Part shown: piece after piece, positions 1 through 9,420 of the stretch
Position numbering within the stretch: the first letter of the stretch is position 1
Layout of the letters: each line of letters opens with the position of its first letter
Assembly: GCA_029556915.1 (NCBI GenBank)
Contig: JAKQIT010000060.1
Location: 1-64,000 of the forward strand
Length of the DNA: 64,000 bases
Direction of reading: 5' to 3'
Origin: Pseudomonadota bacterium
GTDB taxonomy: Bacteria > Pseudomonadota > Gammaproteobacteria > Burkholderiales > Methylophilaceae
Program-made: the position numbers and the translations under genes
Notes under the pieces: generated by a model
What the model was told of the DNA's origin: nothing
Databases searched by the model: none
The model's input: only the letters and a program-made list of their open reading frames with translations

Positions 1-96
1 CCACAAGCACCCACACTTATCAGTTGTTATTTTGTTAAAGAACAGTGCCAAAAACCCTCAGGTCTCAGCTTCTCGATTACGCCTTGCGTTAACGAG
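1..96 (-). promoter_or_regulatory. Leader of a 16S rRNA operon (boxA region), gene off the left edge
   Basis: Read on the minus strand, this stretch has the standard proteobacterial pre-16S leader: a boxA-like element TGTTCTTTAACAA (plus-strand 32-44) followed by a segment matching the conserved GATAAGTGTGGGTGCTTG just before 16S genes. boxA is the Nus-factor antitermination signal, and the segment after it belongs to the RNase III processing stem. The 16S gene itself must start shortly beyond base 1 and is not in the window. Recognition is from memory of betaproteobacterial leaders. Confidence 0.85.
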
Positions 97-102
97 GTGC
101 GC

Positions 103-130
103 ATTATACAGGGCTTTATTCACCCGTCAA
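103..130 (-). promoter_or_regulatory. rRNA operon promoter P1 (proximal)
   Basis: On the minus strand a -35 TTGACG (125-130) and a perfect -10 TATAAT (103-108) are 16 bp apart. They are followed by a GC-rich discriminator (GCGCACC), as in stringently controlled rRNA promoters. Predicted start is near 96, leading into the boxA leader. Confidence 0.8.
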
Positions 131-213
131 GGGGATTTGAAACATATTTTCAAATATTTATTGACCGTACTATTTTCGCTTATCGCCAACATGTTTTGTT
201 AGCGAAGGCGCGC

Positions 214-241
214 ATTCTACAGACCATTGGCGTTTGGTCAA
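214..241 (-). promoter_or_regulatory. rRNA operon promoter P2 (distal)
   Basis: On the minus strand a -35 TTGACC (236-241) and a -10 TAGAAT (214-219) are 16 bp apart, followed by a GCGCGCC discriminator. Spacing and discriminator match those of the proximal promoter, giving a tandem rrn promoter pair about 111 bp apart. Confidence 0.7.
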
Positions 242-428
242 GCGCTACTTACGTGGTTTACAAATTTATTACAATTTGCAGTTATTTTTAATGATTTTTT
301 AAGCATTTTTTGCCCGAGCAAAAATTAATGCCCTGGAAGCCGCATGGATATTGGCTTGCAGGGCAGATAAAAAGATGTTTAAGAAAATTACCTTTAATTT
401 AGAGGGTTTTTCTGATAAACCTTTTCTA
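242..428. other. Spacer between rRNA promoters and tyrS
   Basis: AT-rich sequence with no credible gene. It holds copy 1 of the hairpin repeat (313-366). No clear tyrS terminator other than this hairpin was seen. Confidence 0.6.
313..366 (+). repeat. Dispersed hairpin repeat, copy 1
   Basis: Starts with CCCGAG and has the stem-loop CCCTG-G-AAGCC / GGCTT-G-CAGGG around the loop GCATGGATATT. Compared with the usual CCTCTG/CAGAGG arms, one base is missing from each arm, so pairing is kept. Lies 3' of tyrS. Confidence 0.8.
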
Positions 429-1634
429 TCAATTAATAGATATTTTGGCAAATTTTCGTTTGCCCACTTGCGCAACCACTGTTGCGCCTTTGCTCAGTTG
501 TAGGTTTTTGTCCTCAATTTTTTCGCTATCTAATTTAACGCCGCCTTGCTGAATAGCGCGAATCGCTTCTGAAGTGCTTTCTACCAAACCTGCCATTTTT
601 AATAACTGCGCTATGCCAATACTTTCGCTTTCTATCGTTAAGCTAATCTCAGGCACTTCATCTGGAATGCCGCCTTTTGCGCGCGTTTGAAAATCACTCA
701 ATGCTTTTTGCGCATCTTCTTGACTGTGGAAACGCGCGACGATTTCTTGTGCAAAGCCTACTTTAATATTACGTGGGTTAGCGCCCGCTAAAACTTCAGC
801 CTTCCATTTTGCAATGGTTTCTAAGCTTTCAAAAGAGAGCAACTCAATATAGCGCCACATTAATTCATCTGAAATAGACATGATTTTTGCAAAGATAACT
901 TCGGGCGCTTCTGCAATGCCAATATAGTTACCGAGCGACTTAGACATTTTGTTCACGCCATCCAAACCTTCAAGCAAGGGCATGGTGAGTACGCATTGTT
1001 GAGGCTGACCAGCCTGCTTTTGCAACTCTCGTCCCATTAGCAAATTGAATTTTTGATCCGTACCGCCCAGCTCAACGTCAGCTTTAAGCGCAACCGAGTC
1101 GTAGCCTTGTAATAGTGGATACATAAATTCATGTATCGCAATTGGCTGATTACTTTTAAAGCGCTTAGTAAAATCATCACGTTCCAACATGCGCGCAACG
1201 GTGTGACTGGCGGCAAGTTTTAACATGCCCGCTGCGCCTAACTCTGTGAGCCATTTCGAGTTGAACACGACTTCGGTTTGCTCAGGTTTTAAAATCTTAA
1301 AAACTTGGGCAGCATATGATTTTGCGTTTTCTTGCACTTGCTCAGCCGTTAGTGGCGGGCGCGTTGCACTTTTCCCCGTTGGATCACCAATCATGCCAGT
1401 GAAATCGCCAATTAAAAACAAAACATGATGCCCTAACTCTTGAAATTGGCGCAATTTGTTAATCAACACTGTGTGGCCAAGATGCAAGTCTGGCGCGGTG
1501 GGGTCAAAGCCGGCTTTAATTCTAAGCGGTACACCTTTTTTGAGCTTTTCAATCAGTTCAGCCTCTATTAAAAGCTCATCTGCGCCGCGCTTAATGACAG
1601 CTAATTGATCGTTAATATTGTAAGTTGTTGCCAC
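429..1634 (-). CDS. tyrS: Tyrosyl-tRNA synthetase
   Basis: Charges tRNA-Tyr with tyrosine in the cytoplasm. The 401-residue product is a full class I synthetase: HIGH motif as HLGH (51-54) in a [13 protein letters not shown] context, tyrosine-site GYDS (177-180), GGTDQ (190-194), KMSKS (229-233), and an S4-like RNA-binding domain from about residue 335. The sequence resembles the TyrZ-like bacterial subtype more than the E. coli TyrS subtype. The start codon is GTG at 1632-1634, with AAGGA 8 bases upstream; no nearer in-frame ATG is available. It diverges from the M23 peptidase gene. The tyrS, M23 peptidase, anmK neighbourhood next to an rRNA operon is common in betaproteobacteria. Confidence 0.96.
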   Translation of the reverse strand: MATTYNINDQLAVIKRGADELLIEAELIEKLKKGVPLRIKAGFDPTAPDLHLGHTVLINKLRQFQELGHHVLFLIGDFTGMIGDPTGKSATRPPLTAEQVQENAKSYAAQVFKILKPEQTEVVFNSKWLTELGAAGMLKLAASHTVARMLERDDFTKRFKSNQPIAIHEFMYPLLQGYDSVALKADVELGGTDQKFNLLMGRELQKQAGQPQQCVLTMPLLEGLDGVNKMSKSLGNYIGIAEAPEVIFAKIMSISDELMWRYIELLSFESLETIAKWKAEVLAGANPRNIKVGFAQEIVARFHSQEDAQKALSDFQTRAKGGIPDEVPEISLTIESESIGIAQLLKMAGLVESTSEAIRAIQQGGVKLDSEKIEDKNLQLSKGATVVAQVGKRKFAKISIN

Positions 1635-1781
1635 ATTGATGTCCTTAAAGCTAAATATGCACTGTTGCTAATATGCCGAGTTTTTCTAGTATTTGATGAA
1701 CTGTTACAGTTTATTTACTTGTTTAAATTGAGTTTTCTGTTACCATTCACGGCCGTATCAAACATTTGTTGAGGTCAGCCC

Positions 1782-3155
1782 GTGCAAAAAAACGAGACTA
1801 ATCAAAGTAACAATGAACTGAATCACCTTGCTAGTAACGCTTCTAGGCAAAACGCTATTTTAGCGCAAATCGCCAATAAAACTGAGCGCAAGCTTAAATT
1901 ACGCTGGATTTTAGCGATTTCAACTTTACCTTTATTCGGCATTTTCACGGCCTTTGGTATCGCTCCGCAAACTGTCAGCTATACGCCTACCGCCATTGTA
2001 GAAGAAATTTCTTTACCTAGCGTTCAAACAACTGCTAGCAATGCCACTCAGCATTTTTGGTACAAAGAACGTGTGCGCCGAGATGACACACTAAATACTT
2101 TATTTTCTCGTTTAAATGTGCAAAGTCGTGATGCCATTGATTTTATTCGCAACGATAGCGTGGCAAAAGAAATTGCCTCTTCCTTAAGGCCAGGTCGTGC
2201 TGTGCAAGCGCAAACAGATGCAGAAGGCAATTTGATTGCGCTAGATTATCAATTAAGCGGTGAGCAATTTATCGTCATTAAACAAGTAGAAAATGGTTTT
2301 GAAGCGAGTAAAGTTCTGCACCCGCTTGAAAATCGCCCGATTTTAAAATCAGCCAAAATCAAAAGCTCGCTATTCGGTGCTGCTGATGATGCCAATATTC
2401 CAGATGATATTGTGATGCAAGTGGCTGAGCTTTTTGAAAGTCATATTGATTTCAACACAGACTTGCGCCGTGGTGATCAACTCAATGTGATTTATGAAGG
2501 CAATTTTGACCAAGGTGAATTAATCAACACCGGTAAAATTATTGCTGCTGAATTTACTAACAACGGTAAAACTTACCAAGCTGTGGGTTTTAAAGACGCT
2601 TCTGGTGAAATGCAATATTACACCCCTGAAGGCATGAGCTTACATAAAACCTTCTTACGTACGCCGCTTGAATTTTCACGTATTAGTTCTGGCTTCACGA
2701 TGGGCCGCTTTCATCCCATTTTGCAACGTTTGAAAGCGCATAAAGGCACTGATTTTGCTGCGCCAACTGGCACTGCTGTTAAAGCGGCGGGCGATGCCGT
2801 GGTTGACTTTGTTGGTGTTAAAGGTGGTTATGGAAATGTGGTAGTGCTCAAGCACGACAATGGTGTTAGCACTGTATATGGGCATTTATCACGCTTTTCT
2901 GCAAATCTGCAAAAAGGCACAAAAGTTGCGCAAGGTGAGTTAATTGCTTATGTGGGCACTACGGGGTTATCTACGGGCCCTCATTTGCATTATGAGTTTT
3001 TAGTGAATGGCGAGCATCGTGACCCAATGACTGTTGCATTGCCTAAAGATAATGCGCTAACTGGGGAAGCAAAAGTAGCATTTGACGCGCATAGCAAGCT
3101 CATTACAGCGCAACTCGGCCTGCTAAGCAATAGCAACATGGCTTCACTCGACTAA
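1782..3155 (+). CDS. Murein DD-endopeptidase, M23 family (MepM-like)
   Basis: Probably cleaves peptide cross-links in periplasmic peptidoglycan. The 457-residue protein has one N-terminal membrane anchor (about 40-60), a LysM/OapA-like segment (about 90-150), and a C-terminal M23 lysostaphin-type domain (about 300-425). Zinc ligands are visible as H320 and D324 (HKGTDF) and in the HxH pair at H401/H403 (HLHYEF). The start codon is GTG with GAGG 7 bases upstream. The anmK gene follows within about 20 bp, so an operon for cell-wall turnover and recycling is likely. The MepM/YebA assignment rests on architecture; other M23 subfamilies cannot be excluded. Confidence 0.88.
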   Translation: MQKNETNQSNNELNHLASNASRQNAILAQIANKTERKLKLRWILAISTLPLFGIFTAFGIAPQTVSYTPTAIVEEISLPSVQTTASNATQHFWYKERVRRDDTLNTLFSRLNVQSRDAIDFIRNDSVAKEIASSLRPGRAVQAQTDAEGNLIALDYQLSGEQFIVIKQVENGFEASKVLHPLENRPILKSAKIKSSLFGAADDANIPDDIVMQVAELFESHIDFNTDLRRGDQLNVIYEGNFDQGELINTGKIIAAEFTNNGKTYQAVGFKDASGEMQYYTPEGMSLHKTFLRTPLEFSRISSGFTMGRFHPILQRLKAHKGTDFAAPTGTAVKAAGDAVVDFVGVKGGYGNVVVLKHDNGVSTVYGHLSRFSANLQKGTKVAQGELIAYVGTTGLSTGPHLHYEFLVNGEHRDPMTVALPKDNALTGEAKVAFDAHSKLITAQLGLLSNSNMASLD

Positions 3156-3173
3156 ACTCTTCAACTGCACGTG

Positions 3174-4271
3174 ATGGCTGGTACGCTATTTATCGGGCTC
3201 ATGTCTGGTACCAGCCTAGATGGTGTGGATGTTGCGTTGGTGGATTTTAAAACGCAGCACCCGCAAGTTGTTACCACCCATTTTCTTGCTTTTCCTGCGG
3301 ATTTACGCGCTCAAATTTTAGCGCTACAACACCCCTCTACCAACGAATTGGAAATCACTTGCCAGATTGGCAATCAGCTCGCGCACCTTTATGCAGCTGC
3401 AGTAAATGTGTTACTTGAAGTCAATCAAATTTCTGCACAAAACATCACCGCTATCGGCTGCCACGGGCAAACCATCCGCCACCGCCCAGAACTTGGCTTT
3501 ACTTTGCAAATTGGCAACAATGCTTTGCTGGCTGAGTTAACGAATATCACTGTTGTGGGTGATTTTCGTAGCCGCGATATTGCCGCTGGTGGCCAAGGCG
3601 CGCCGCTGGTGCCCGCTTTTCACCAAGCTATTTTTGCGCATCCGCAAAAAAACCGCATGATTGTGAATATTGGTGGCATTGCAAACATTACTTTTTTAGC
3701 TAAAACTGGCCAAGTGTTAGGGTTTGATTCTGGTCCTGGCAATATGCTAATTGACTCATGGACAAAGCTGCGTCACGGCAAAGATTATGATGCCAACGGT
3801 GCATGGGCAGCCACAGGCATTGTGCTTGATAGCTTATTGTTTGATATGTTGGCCGAGCCTTATTTTGCCTTACCCCCGCCTAAAAGTACGGGGCGTGATT
3901 TATTTAACGATAACTGGCTCAAGCGGCATTTACTTTATCCACATTTGCGCTCACAAGATGTCGCTCGCACTTTAGTTGAACTCACAGCGCAAACGATTGT
4001 GGACGCCATTTTTAAAACTTGCCACCATGTTGATGAAGTCTATTTATGTGGCGGTGGCGCACATAATGCTTTATTGGTTGATAGCTTAAAAGCCAAACTC
4101 GGCAACATTCCGCTAGCCAATACAGATGCCTTAGGTGTGGGTGTAGATTGGCTAGAAGCCGTCGCTTTTGCTTGGCTTGCGCAGCAAACAATCACTGGAA
4201 AAACCAGCAATTTGCCTGAAGTAACAGGCGCAGCTGGAACACGCATTTTAGGCGCGATTTACCCAAACTAA
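3174..4271 (+). CDS. anmK: Anhydro-N-acetylmuramic acid kinase
   Basis: Phosphorylates and opens 1,6-anhydro-MurNAc released by lytic transglycosylases, feeding it back into murein recycling in the cytoplasm. The N-terminal signature GLMSGTSLDGVD is characteristic, and the GGGAHN segment near residue 290 fits the ASKHA sugar-kinase fold. Length (365 residues) is typical. GTG (3171) and ATG (3174) are adjacent; the ATG is chosen. It lies directly behind the M23 peptidase, consistent with co-transcription. Confidence 0.95.
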   Translation: MAGTLFIGLMSGTSLDGVDVALVDFKTQHPQVVTTHFLAFPADLRAQILALQHPSTNELEITCQIGNQLAHLYAAAVNVLLEVNQISAQNITAIGCHGQTIRHRPELGFTLQIGNNALLAELTNITVVGDFRSRDIAAGGQGAPLVPAFHQAIFAHPQKNRMIVNIGGIANITFLAKTGQVLGFDSGPGNMLIDSWTKLRHGKDYDANGAWAATGIVLDSLLFDMLAEPYFALPPPKSTGRDLFNDNWLKRHLLYPHLRSQDVARTLVELTAQTIVDAIFKTCHHVDEVYLCGGGAHNALLVDSLKAKLGNIPLANTDALGVGVDWLEAVAFAWLAQQTITGKTSNLPEVTGAAGTRILGAIYPN

Positions 4272-4301
4272 AAAGCGTAATTGCACACATCTTCCTTTTG
4301 A

Positions 4302-4355
4302 CACCTCTGCAAGCCAATATCCATGCGGTTCTCAGGGCAGTGTTTTTCTCTCGCG
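4302..4355 (-). repeat. Dispersed hairpin repeat, copy 2
   Basis: Reverse orientation. On the minus strand it reads GCGAGAGA, then an arm CCCTGAGAACC, loop GCATGGATATT, and arm GGCTTGCAGAGG. This is one of the less well-paired copies. Lies between anmK and gltA. Confidence 0.7.
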
Positions 4356-4491
4356 CACTATTTTAATGCGCATTGCCCAAAAATATACGCGTAAATTCAC
4401 GATATTTTCAGCACTAAATAGCTTGATTATCGCCCATCATTCTAGACATACTTTATAATGGATTTAAATTAGAATTTATAGAAAGTTTGCA

Positions 4492-5787
4492 ATGAAACCG
4501 ACTAAAGCTACCATCACTTTTGATAATGGCGCGACGCCTATCGAGCTGCCAATTTTAACTGGCACACTAGGCAATGATGTCATTGATATCCGCACACTGG
4601 GCAAACATGGCATTTACACTTATGACCCAGGCTTTATGGCCACAGCGTCTTGTAGTTCTGCCATCACCTATATAGATGGCGAGCAAGGCATCTTGCTGCA
4701 CCGTGGCTACCCTATTGAGCAGCTGGCAGAAAATTGCGACTTTTTAGAAGTGTCACACTTGCTGCTGCACGGCGAATTACCTAATGCCGAGCAAAAAATG
4801 GATTTCACCAGCCGCATCAATGGCCACACCATGTTGCATGACCAACTCACCAACATTTTTCGCGGCTTTAGGCGCGATGCCCACCCAATGGCGGTCATGA
4901 TTGGCGTGGTAGGCAGTATGTCTGCCTTCTATTTTGATTCAATGGATGTATATAACCCTGAACATCGCATGATTTCGGCCTACCGACTGCTTGCCAAAAT
5001 GCCAACCATTGCCGCTTGGAGTTATAAATATAATTTGGGTCAGCCGTTTATGTACCCAAAAAACAAATTCAATTATGCTGAAAACTTTATGCATATGATG
5101 TTTGCCACGCCATGTGAAGACTATGTGCCCAACCAGATTTTAGCCAAAGCATTTGAACGTATTTTAATTTTACATGCCGACCATGAGCAAAATGCCTCAA
5201 CCAGCACCGTGCGGTTAGTGGGCTCTAGTGGTGCAAACCCTTTCGCCAGTGTTTCGGCAGGCATCGCCTCGCTTTGGGGCCCGGCGCACGGTGGCGCGAA
5301 TGAAGCAACACTCACCATGCTAGAAGAAATCGGCGATGTGTCGCGCATTGATGAATTTATCAAACGCGCCAAAGATAAATCTGATAGCTTCCGCCTGATG
5401 GGTTTTGGGCATCGCGTTTATCGCAATATGGACCCACGCGCCGCGATTATGCGCAAAACCTGCTATGAAGTGCTGGCTGAGCTGGGCTTACAAGATGACC
5501 CCATGTTTAAGTTGGCGATGGCACTTGAAAAAATTGCGCTGGAAGACGAATATTTTGTGTCACGCAAGCTGTATCCGAATGTGGATTTTTACAGCGGCAT
5601 TGTGATGCGTGCGATGGGAATTCCTAACTCGATGTTCACCGCTATTTTTGCACTGGCTCGCACCGCTGGTTGGATTGCACAATGGTCTGAAATGAATAGC
5701 GACCCAGAACATAAAATTGGCCGCCCAAGACAGCTCTATACGGGTGAAGCTAAGCGCGATTTTGTGCCCATCAATTTACGCGATTAA
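4492..5787 (+). CDS. gltA: Citrate synthase (type II)
   Basis: Condenses acetyl-CoA and oxaloacetate to citrate. The 431-residue length matches the NADH-sensitive hexameric type II enzymes. Catalytic residues are visible: H266 in [10 protein letters not shown]307 in FGHRVYR, and D365 in PNVDFYSG. The ATG has no strong Shine-Dalgarno sequence; a TATAAT at 4454-4459 could be a -10 but lacks a good -35. The gene stands alone here, without sdh or other TCA genes beside it. Hairpin repeats lie on both sides. Confidence 0.96.
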   Translation: MKPTKATITFDNGATPIELPILTGTLGNDVIDIRTLGKHGIYTYDPGFMATASCSSAITYIDGEQGILLHRGYPIEQLAENCDFLEVSHLLLHGELPNAEQKMDFTSRINGHTMLHDQLTNIFRGFRRDAHPMAVMIGVVGSMSAFYFDSMDVYNPEHRMISAYRLLAKMPTIAAWSYKYNLGQPFMYPKNKFNYAENFMHMMFATPCEDYVPNQILAKAFERILILHADHEQNASTSTVRLVGSSGANPFASVSAGIASLWGPAHGGANEATLTMLEEIGDVSRIDEFIKRAKDKSDSFRLMGFGHRVYRNMDPRAAIMRKTCYEVLAELGLQDDPMFKLAMALEKIALEDEYFVSRKLYPNVDFYSGIVMRAMGIPNSMFTAIFALARTAGWIAQWSEMNSDPEHKIGRPRQLYTGEAKRDFVPINLRD

Positions 5788-5805
5788 CCCTACCTTCTTT
5801 TACAC

Positions 5806-5914
5806 TGCCCTGTACCAGTACTTGGCATCACCATTCTCGCTAAGTGCTAAAGCACTAAGTCGAATGCGAGAGCCAGTATCCACGCGGATTTCGGGGCTTT
5901 GTTTTTTGCTCGGG
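5806..5914 (-). repeat. Dispersed hairpin repeat, copy 3, with an internal insertion
   Basis: Reverse-orientation copy beginning CCCTGTA and resuming at AGCCAGTATCC, ending at CTCGGG. The two parts of one stem arm are separated by about 56 bases (5815-5870) absent from the other copies. The insert contains the inverted repeat AGTGCT-AA-AGCACT within CTCGC...GCGAG. CCAGTA occurs at both edges (5815-5820 and 5873-5878), possibly a short target duplication or replication slippage. Confidence 0.6.
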
Positions 5915-5941
5915 TGTTTTTAGCAAATATTTTTGCTTTTT

Positions 5942-6559
5942 TTAACGCACAAAACCTAATCTTTTCAACTCGGCTAGCATTTCGTTGCTTACCGCTTTGT
6001 AGCCCGCTGCATTTGGATGCACTTGATCTGACTTTAAGCTATTATCAGACAGCACCTCTGAAAATACTTCTTCAGCCAATGGTGTAGAAGTTTCCTCAGC
6101 AATTTGCGCATAAAGCGGATGGTCAGACAAATTACCCACTGCCGCTTTAATTGGACTAAATTCAGGAATCGCCACCAGTAGCGTACTGACTCCTTTTACT
6201 TTTGCCTGCGCCAGAATGGAATTGATGTTGGTGCTCGTTTGACTGGCGGGCAATTTTTGTAAAAAATCATTGCCCCCAAGCGCCACTATCAATAATTTTG
6301 GATGATGGTTCTCCAGCAATGCCGGCAAGCGAGCCAGCCCTTCTGCTGACGTGTCGCCCGGAATGCCCGCATTAATCATCTGCCAGCCCGTGGCGCTGGC
6401 TAACAGTGTAGGATAATCTTCCCCCACATTTGCGCCAGTACCATAGCTTAAACTATCGCCCAAAATCAGCACCGTGGCGCCTTTAGGAATCGCTGAGTGC
6501 TTTTCACCACCATCGCACGCCGCGAGCAACAGCACAAACAATATTAGCCATTTTCTCAT
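5942..6559 (-). CDS. SGNH/GDSL-type lipoprotein esterase (TesA-like)
   Basis: Likely a periplasmic, membrane-anchored serine esterase or lysophospholipase of the TesA/arylesterase group. Blocks of the SGNH family are visible: GDSLSYGTG (nucleophile Ser), GIPGDTS (Gly), GGNDFL (Asn) and DQVHPN (catalytic Asp and His). The N-terminus from the chosen ATG is a lipoprotein signal with lipobox LAAC, then DGGEKHS. An upstream in-frame ATG at 6584-6586 sits inside the arm of the erpA terminator hairpin, so the internal ATG at 6557-6559 is preferred. About 205 residues. The physiological substrate is unknown. Confidence 0.85.
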   Translation of the reverse strand: MRKWLILFVLLLAACDGGEKHSAIPKGATVLILGDSLSYGTGANVGEDYPTLLASATGWQMINAGIPGDTSAEGLARLPALLENHHPKLLIVALGGNDFLQKLPASQTSTNINSILAQAKVKGVSTLLVAIPEFSPIKAAVGNLSDHPLYAQIAEETSTPLAEEVFSEVLSDNSLKSDQVHPNAAGYKAVSNEMLAELKRLGFVR

Positions 6560-6576
6560 GTTGATTTTAACCAATA

Positions 6577-6602
6577 AAAAAGCCAAGCATTAGCTTGGCT
6601 TG
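6577..6602 (-). terminator. Rho-independent terminator of erpA
   Basis: On the minus strand a 9-bp stem AAGCCAAGC / GCTTGGCTT with loop TAAT is followed by a run of T. It lies 15-40 bp after the erpA stop codon, so the SGNH hydrolase probably has its own promoter or relies on read-through. Confidence 0.85.
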
Positions 6603-6616
6603 TTAAGCGGGATGAT

Positions 6617-6982
6617 TTATGCCGAAAATGATGAGCCGCAGCCACAGGTTGTTTGTGCATTTGGGTTACGAATCACAAACTGTGAACCCTGCAAGCTATC
6701 AGTATAGTCAATTTCTGCACCCATTAAATATTGCAAGCTCATTGGGTCAATCAGCAAAGTAACGCTGTCTTTTTGCACTTGGGTATCATCTTCATTCACT
6801 TCTTCTTCAAAAGTAAAGCCGTATTGAAAGCCTGAACAACCGCCGCCACTGACAAACACGCGCAGTTTTAAATCGGGCGAGCCTTCTTCTTCAATCAGCT
6901 CTTTAACTTTTTTTGCCGCGTTATCGGTAAATATCAATGGGCTTGGCATTTCGGTAACTGGTAACTCTGTTGTTGTGTTCAT
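6617..6982 (-). CDS. erpA: Iron-sulfur cluster insertion protein ErpA
   Basis: A-type Fe-S carrier that delivers clusters to apoproteins, in particular the isoprenoid enzymes IspG/IspH. The 121-residue HesB/IscA fold shows the three conserved cysteines: C49 in GGGCSG, and C113 and C115 in the C-terminal TTCGCGS. The N-terminal extension before the [10 protein letters not shown] block fits ErpA better than IscA. It has a good promoter just upstream (7011-7039) and its own terminator, so it is probably monocistronic. Confidence 0.94.
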   Translation of the reverse strand: MNTTTELPVTEMPSPLIFTDNAAKKVKELIEEEGSPDLKLRVFVSGGGCSGFQYGFTFEEEVNEDDTQVQKDSVTLLIDPMSLQYLMGAEIDYTDSLQGSQFVIRNPNAQTTCGCGSSFSA

Positions 6983-7010
6983 GTTGAACTCCTAAATTTT
7001 CTATTGATTT

Positions 7011-7039
7011 ATTATGTTGTATTGGGGCGACCCTGTCAA
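7011..7039 (-). promoter_or_regulatory. Promoter of erpA
   Basis: On the minus strand a perfect -35 TTGACA (7034-7039) and a -10 CATAAT (7011-7016) are separated by 17 bp. It lies between the bactofilin stop codon and erpA. Confidence 0.75.
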
Positions 7040-7040
7040 T

Positions 7041-7430
7041 TTACAAGTTGCTATCATTCGATTGTGCAACATCACCCAAATAAACGAGTTTGCCTTCTAT
7101 CACTGCACCCGTGTGCATTTCCAGCGATTTATAATAAACATCACCCGTGATATGGGCTTTTGCCTGTAATTCTATAAAAACACCTGACGTCACTGGGCCA
7201 ACCACCTTGCCGTTGATTACCATTTTAGATGCCGTTACCGCACCTTCAACGCGACCGTGTTCACTCAATATTAGTGTACATGGGCTTGCATTTGGTTCGA
7301 TGACATTACCAATAATGGTGCCGTCAACGCGCAAACCGCCTGAAAAGTGAACATTTCCCTCAATACGCGTATCGGCGCCCACTAATGTGTCGATGCTATT
7401 TTGAATTTTGTTACTTTTTTTAAAGAACAT
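7041..7430 (-). CDS. Bactofilin family cytoskeletal protein
   Basis: Small polymer-forming protein of the bactofilin (formerly DUF583) family, which builds membrane-associated filaments used in cell shape and positioning of wall enzymes. The beta-helix repeat pattern is clear: I..GN..F.GGLRVDG.I.GNV, then GRVEGAV.A..MVINGKV.GPV. From the chosen ATG (after GGGAG, 7-base spacing) it has about 129 residues and begins MFFKKSNK. An ATG 33 bases upstream is possible but has no better ribosome-binding site. The neighbouring coiled-coil membrane gene may be a partner; this is inference from position only. Confidence 0.9.
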   Translation of the reverse strand: MFFKKSNKIQNSIDTLVGADTRIEGNVHFSGGLRVDGTIIGNVIEPNASPCTLILSEHGRVEGAVTASKMVINGKVVGPVTSGVFIELQAKAHITGDVYYKSLEMHTGAVIEGKLVYLGDVAQSNDSNL

Positions 7431-7478
7431 TAGGTTTCTCCCTTTAGTCAGCTTGCCTAACAACGGCTACACTAGCAC

Positions 7479-7841
7479 TTATTTCTTCTTAGCCATCATG
7501 TTTTTATAAAACAATAAATCTTCTTTTATTTTTATATTTTCATCTTGCACAAGGTTCAATTCTTTATTTAAATTGGCTTGGGCAGCTTGCTCAATTTGAA
7601 TTTGACGTTCAACCTGAATGACTTTATTTTGCATATTTTGGTTTTCAGCCGTCACTTGCTTGAGCTTTTCGACCACACTTTGCCCACCAGCCGCATATTG
7701 CCAGTAGGCTAAGCCGTAACCAGTTGCCAAAATAATAGTGCCTAAGACCCAACGATAATACCAAGGGCGATGTGAGCGCACCGCAACTTGTTTTGCAGTT
7801 AAGCCATAGTGTTTTCTAATTTTACGTTTAACTGGCTTCAT
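7479..7841 (-). CDS. Single-pass membrane coiled-coil protein, unknown function
   Basis: A 120-residue protein with a basic N-terminus (about 1-25), one membrane segment near residues 31-50 (WVLGTIILATGYGLAYW), and a predicted coiled coil from about 57 to the end, ending AKKK. It lies 3 bp after argC and 48 bp before the bactofilin gene on the same strand. Similar short membrane coiled-coil genes (DUF6776-like) are often found at this place in betaproteobacteria, but I cannot confirm the family. A role tethering the bactofilin to the membrane is possible but speculative. Confidence 0.75.
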   Translation of the reverse strand: MKPVKRKIRKHYGLTAKQVAVRSHRPWYYRWVLGTIILATGYGLAYWQYAAGGQSVVEKLKQVTAENQNMQNKVIQVERQIQIEQAAQANLNKELNLVQDENIKIKEDLLFYKNMMAKKK

Positions 7842-7844
7842 TAC

Positions 7845-8894
7845 TTATGGCAGCAACGGAACAACTTCTAAACCAGTATTTTCTGCCACGCCAAACATAA
7901 TATTCATATTTTGTACTGCTTGACCTGCCGCGCCCTTGACCAAGTTATCTTGCACCACTACCAAAGTTAAATAGTCCGAGCTGACTTGCTTATGTAGTGC
8001 AATGCGAATTTGATTTGAACCACGTACTGAGCGCGTTTCTGGCAACACGCCAGTAGGTAAAACATCCACAAAACGCTCATTTTTATAACGTGCCTCAAAC
8101 AAAGCTTGCAAGTCGAGAGAGTTAGCTTTTTCAGACAATTTAACGTAAATGGTCGATAACATGCCGCGTATCATCGGGATTAAATGCGGTACAAAAACAA
8201 ACTGCACATCATTATTTGCCAGTTTTGTAAGTTGCGCATGAATCTCGGGGTGATGACGATGTCCACTTACGCCATAAGCTTTCATATTATCACTGGCTTC
8301 GGCAAACAAAGTCGCCACCTCTGCTTTTCTACCCGCGCCTGAAACACCTGATTTTGAATCCGCAATAATAGGCGCAGAAAAATCTATCAGACCCTGTTCA
8401 AGCAATGGTGCTAACCCTAATAATACGGTGGTTGGGTAACAACCTGGATTACCAATCACCTGTGCAGATTTGATTTGCGCACGATAAAGCTCAGGAATGC
8501 CATATACCGCATTTTTCAAAACTTCTGGGCAACTGTGTGGCATTTTGTACCATTTTTCAAACACAGCAGTATCTTGCAAACGAAAATCAGCCGCTAAATC
8601 GATGATTTTCACATTTGCATCAAGCAATGCTTGTGCTTGACTCATGGCCACACCATGTGGCGTTGCAAAAAACACCACATCACATTGATTTAAATTAGCA
8701 TTGGCTGGGTCAGAAAAAGCTAAATTCACATAGCCACGCAAGCTTGGAAACATATCAGCCACGGGCAAACCTGCATCACCGCGCGAAGTAATCGCCGCCA
8801 ACTCTACGTTTGGGTGAACAGCTAGCAAGCGTAGTAATTCAACACCTGTATAGCCTGTGCCTCCGACAATACCCACTTTAATTTTTTTGCTCAT
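7845..8894 (-). CDS. argC: N-acetyl-gamma-glutamyl-phosphate reductase
   Basis: Third step of arginine synthesis: NADPH-dependent reduction of N-acetyl-glutamyl phosphate to the semialdehyde. The N-terminal Rossmann motif [16 protein letters not shown] and the catalytic cysteine block [10 protein letters not shown] (Cys about 152) are present. The full length of about 349 residues is that of the long, homotetrameric type. Two ATGs are adjacent (8897 and 8894); the second is used. The gene lies downstream of rplM-rpsI but is separated from them by a strong terminator, and a TATAAT (8929-8934) suggests its own promoter. Confidence 0.96.
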   Translation of the reverse strand: MSKKIKVGIVGGTGYTGVELLRLLAVHPNVELAAITSRGDAGLPVADMFPSLRGYVNLAFSDPANANLNQCDVVFFATPHGVAMSQAQALLDANVKIIDLAADFRLQDTAVFEKWYKMPHSCPEVLKNAVYGIPELYRAQIKSAQVIGNPGCYPTTVLLGLAPLLEQGLIDFSAPIIADSKSGVSGAGRKAEVATLFAEASDNMKAYGVSGHRHHPEIHAQLTKLANNDVQFVFVPHLIPMIRGMLSTIYVKLSEKANSLDLQALFEARYKNERFVDVLPTGVLPETRSVRGSNQIRIALHKQVSSDYLTLVVVQDNLVKGAAGQAVQNMNIMFGVAENTGLEVVPLLP

Positions 8895-8958
8895 CATATT
8901 TACAATTGAATATTATCAATAACTTGTGATTATAAGTGCATACGAGATTGCTTGAAAT

Positions 8959-8987
8959 AAAAAAGGCCGCATTTGCGACCTTTTTTA
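8959..8987. terminator. Terminator after rpsI
   Basis: Hairpin AAAAAGG(C/T)CGC-ATTT-GCG(A)CCTTTTTT flanked by A and T runs, so it could work on either strand. It lies about 30 bp behind the rpsI stop and ends the rplM-rpsI transcript. Confidence 0.85.
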
Positions 8988-9016
8988 CAATTAACGCGCT
9001 TTGACTAATTAAAAGT

Positions 9017-9409
9017 CTAGCGTTTAGAGAATTGTTTACGACGACGCGCTTTGCGTAAGCCCACTTTTTTACGCTCAACTTCACGTGCATCACGTGTTAC
9101 AAAACCTGCATTTGACAATGCGCTTTTCAAGTTTGCATCAAAATCAATCAAAGCACGCGTAATACCATGGCGCACTGCACCTGCTTGACCTGACTCGCCG
9201 CCACCAATCACGTTAACCATGATGTCGAAGCTTGCTAAATTGTTAGTTAATTCAAGTGGTTGACGCAAAATCATGCGTGAAGTCACGCGTGAAAAGTATT
9301 CATCCACAGGTTTATCGTTAACCACGATATTACCTTTACCAGATTTTAAGAATACGCGCGCTACTGAGCTTTTGCGGCGACCTGTACCATAATTGTATTT
9401 ACCGATCAT
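9017..9409 (-). CDS. rpsI: Ribosomal protein S9 (uS9)
   Basis: Small-subunit protein whose C-terminal tail reaches the P-site tRNA. The 130-residue product starts with the family signature [15 protein letters not shown] and ends in the basic tail [13 protein letters not shown] typical of S9. It follows rplM by 11 bp in the universal rplM-rpsI operon. Confidence 0.98.
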   Translation of the reverse strand: MIGKYNYGTGRRKSSVARVFLKSGKGNIVVNDKPVDEYFSRVTSRMILRQPLELTNNLASFDIMVNVIGGGESGQAGAVRHGITRALIDFDANLKSALSNAGFVTRDAREVERKKVGLRKARRRKQFSKR

Positions 9410-9420
9410 CTCATTTATCC

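Noticed and set aside
97-291. A 64-codon open frame over the rRNA promoter region
   Set aside because: It runs across the tandem rrn promoters and leader on the opposite strand, has no ribosome site and no recognisable protein features.
4423-4459. TTGATT / TATAAT as a gltA promoter
   Set aside because: The spacing is 25 bp, too long for sigma-70; the TATAAT alone is weak evidence.
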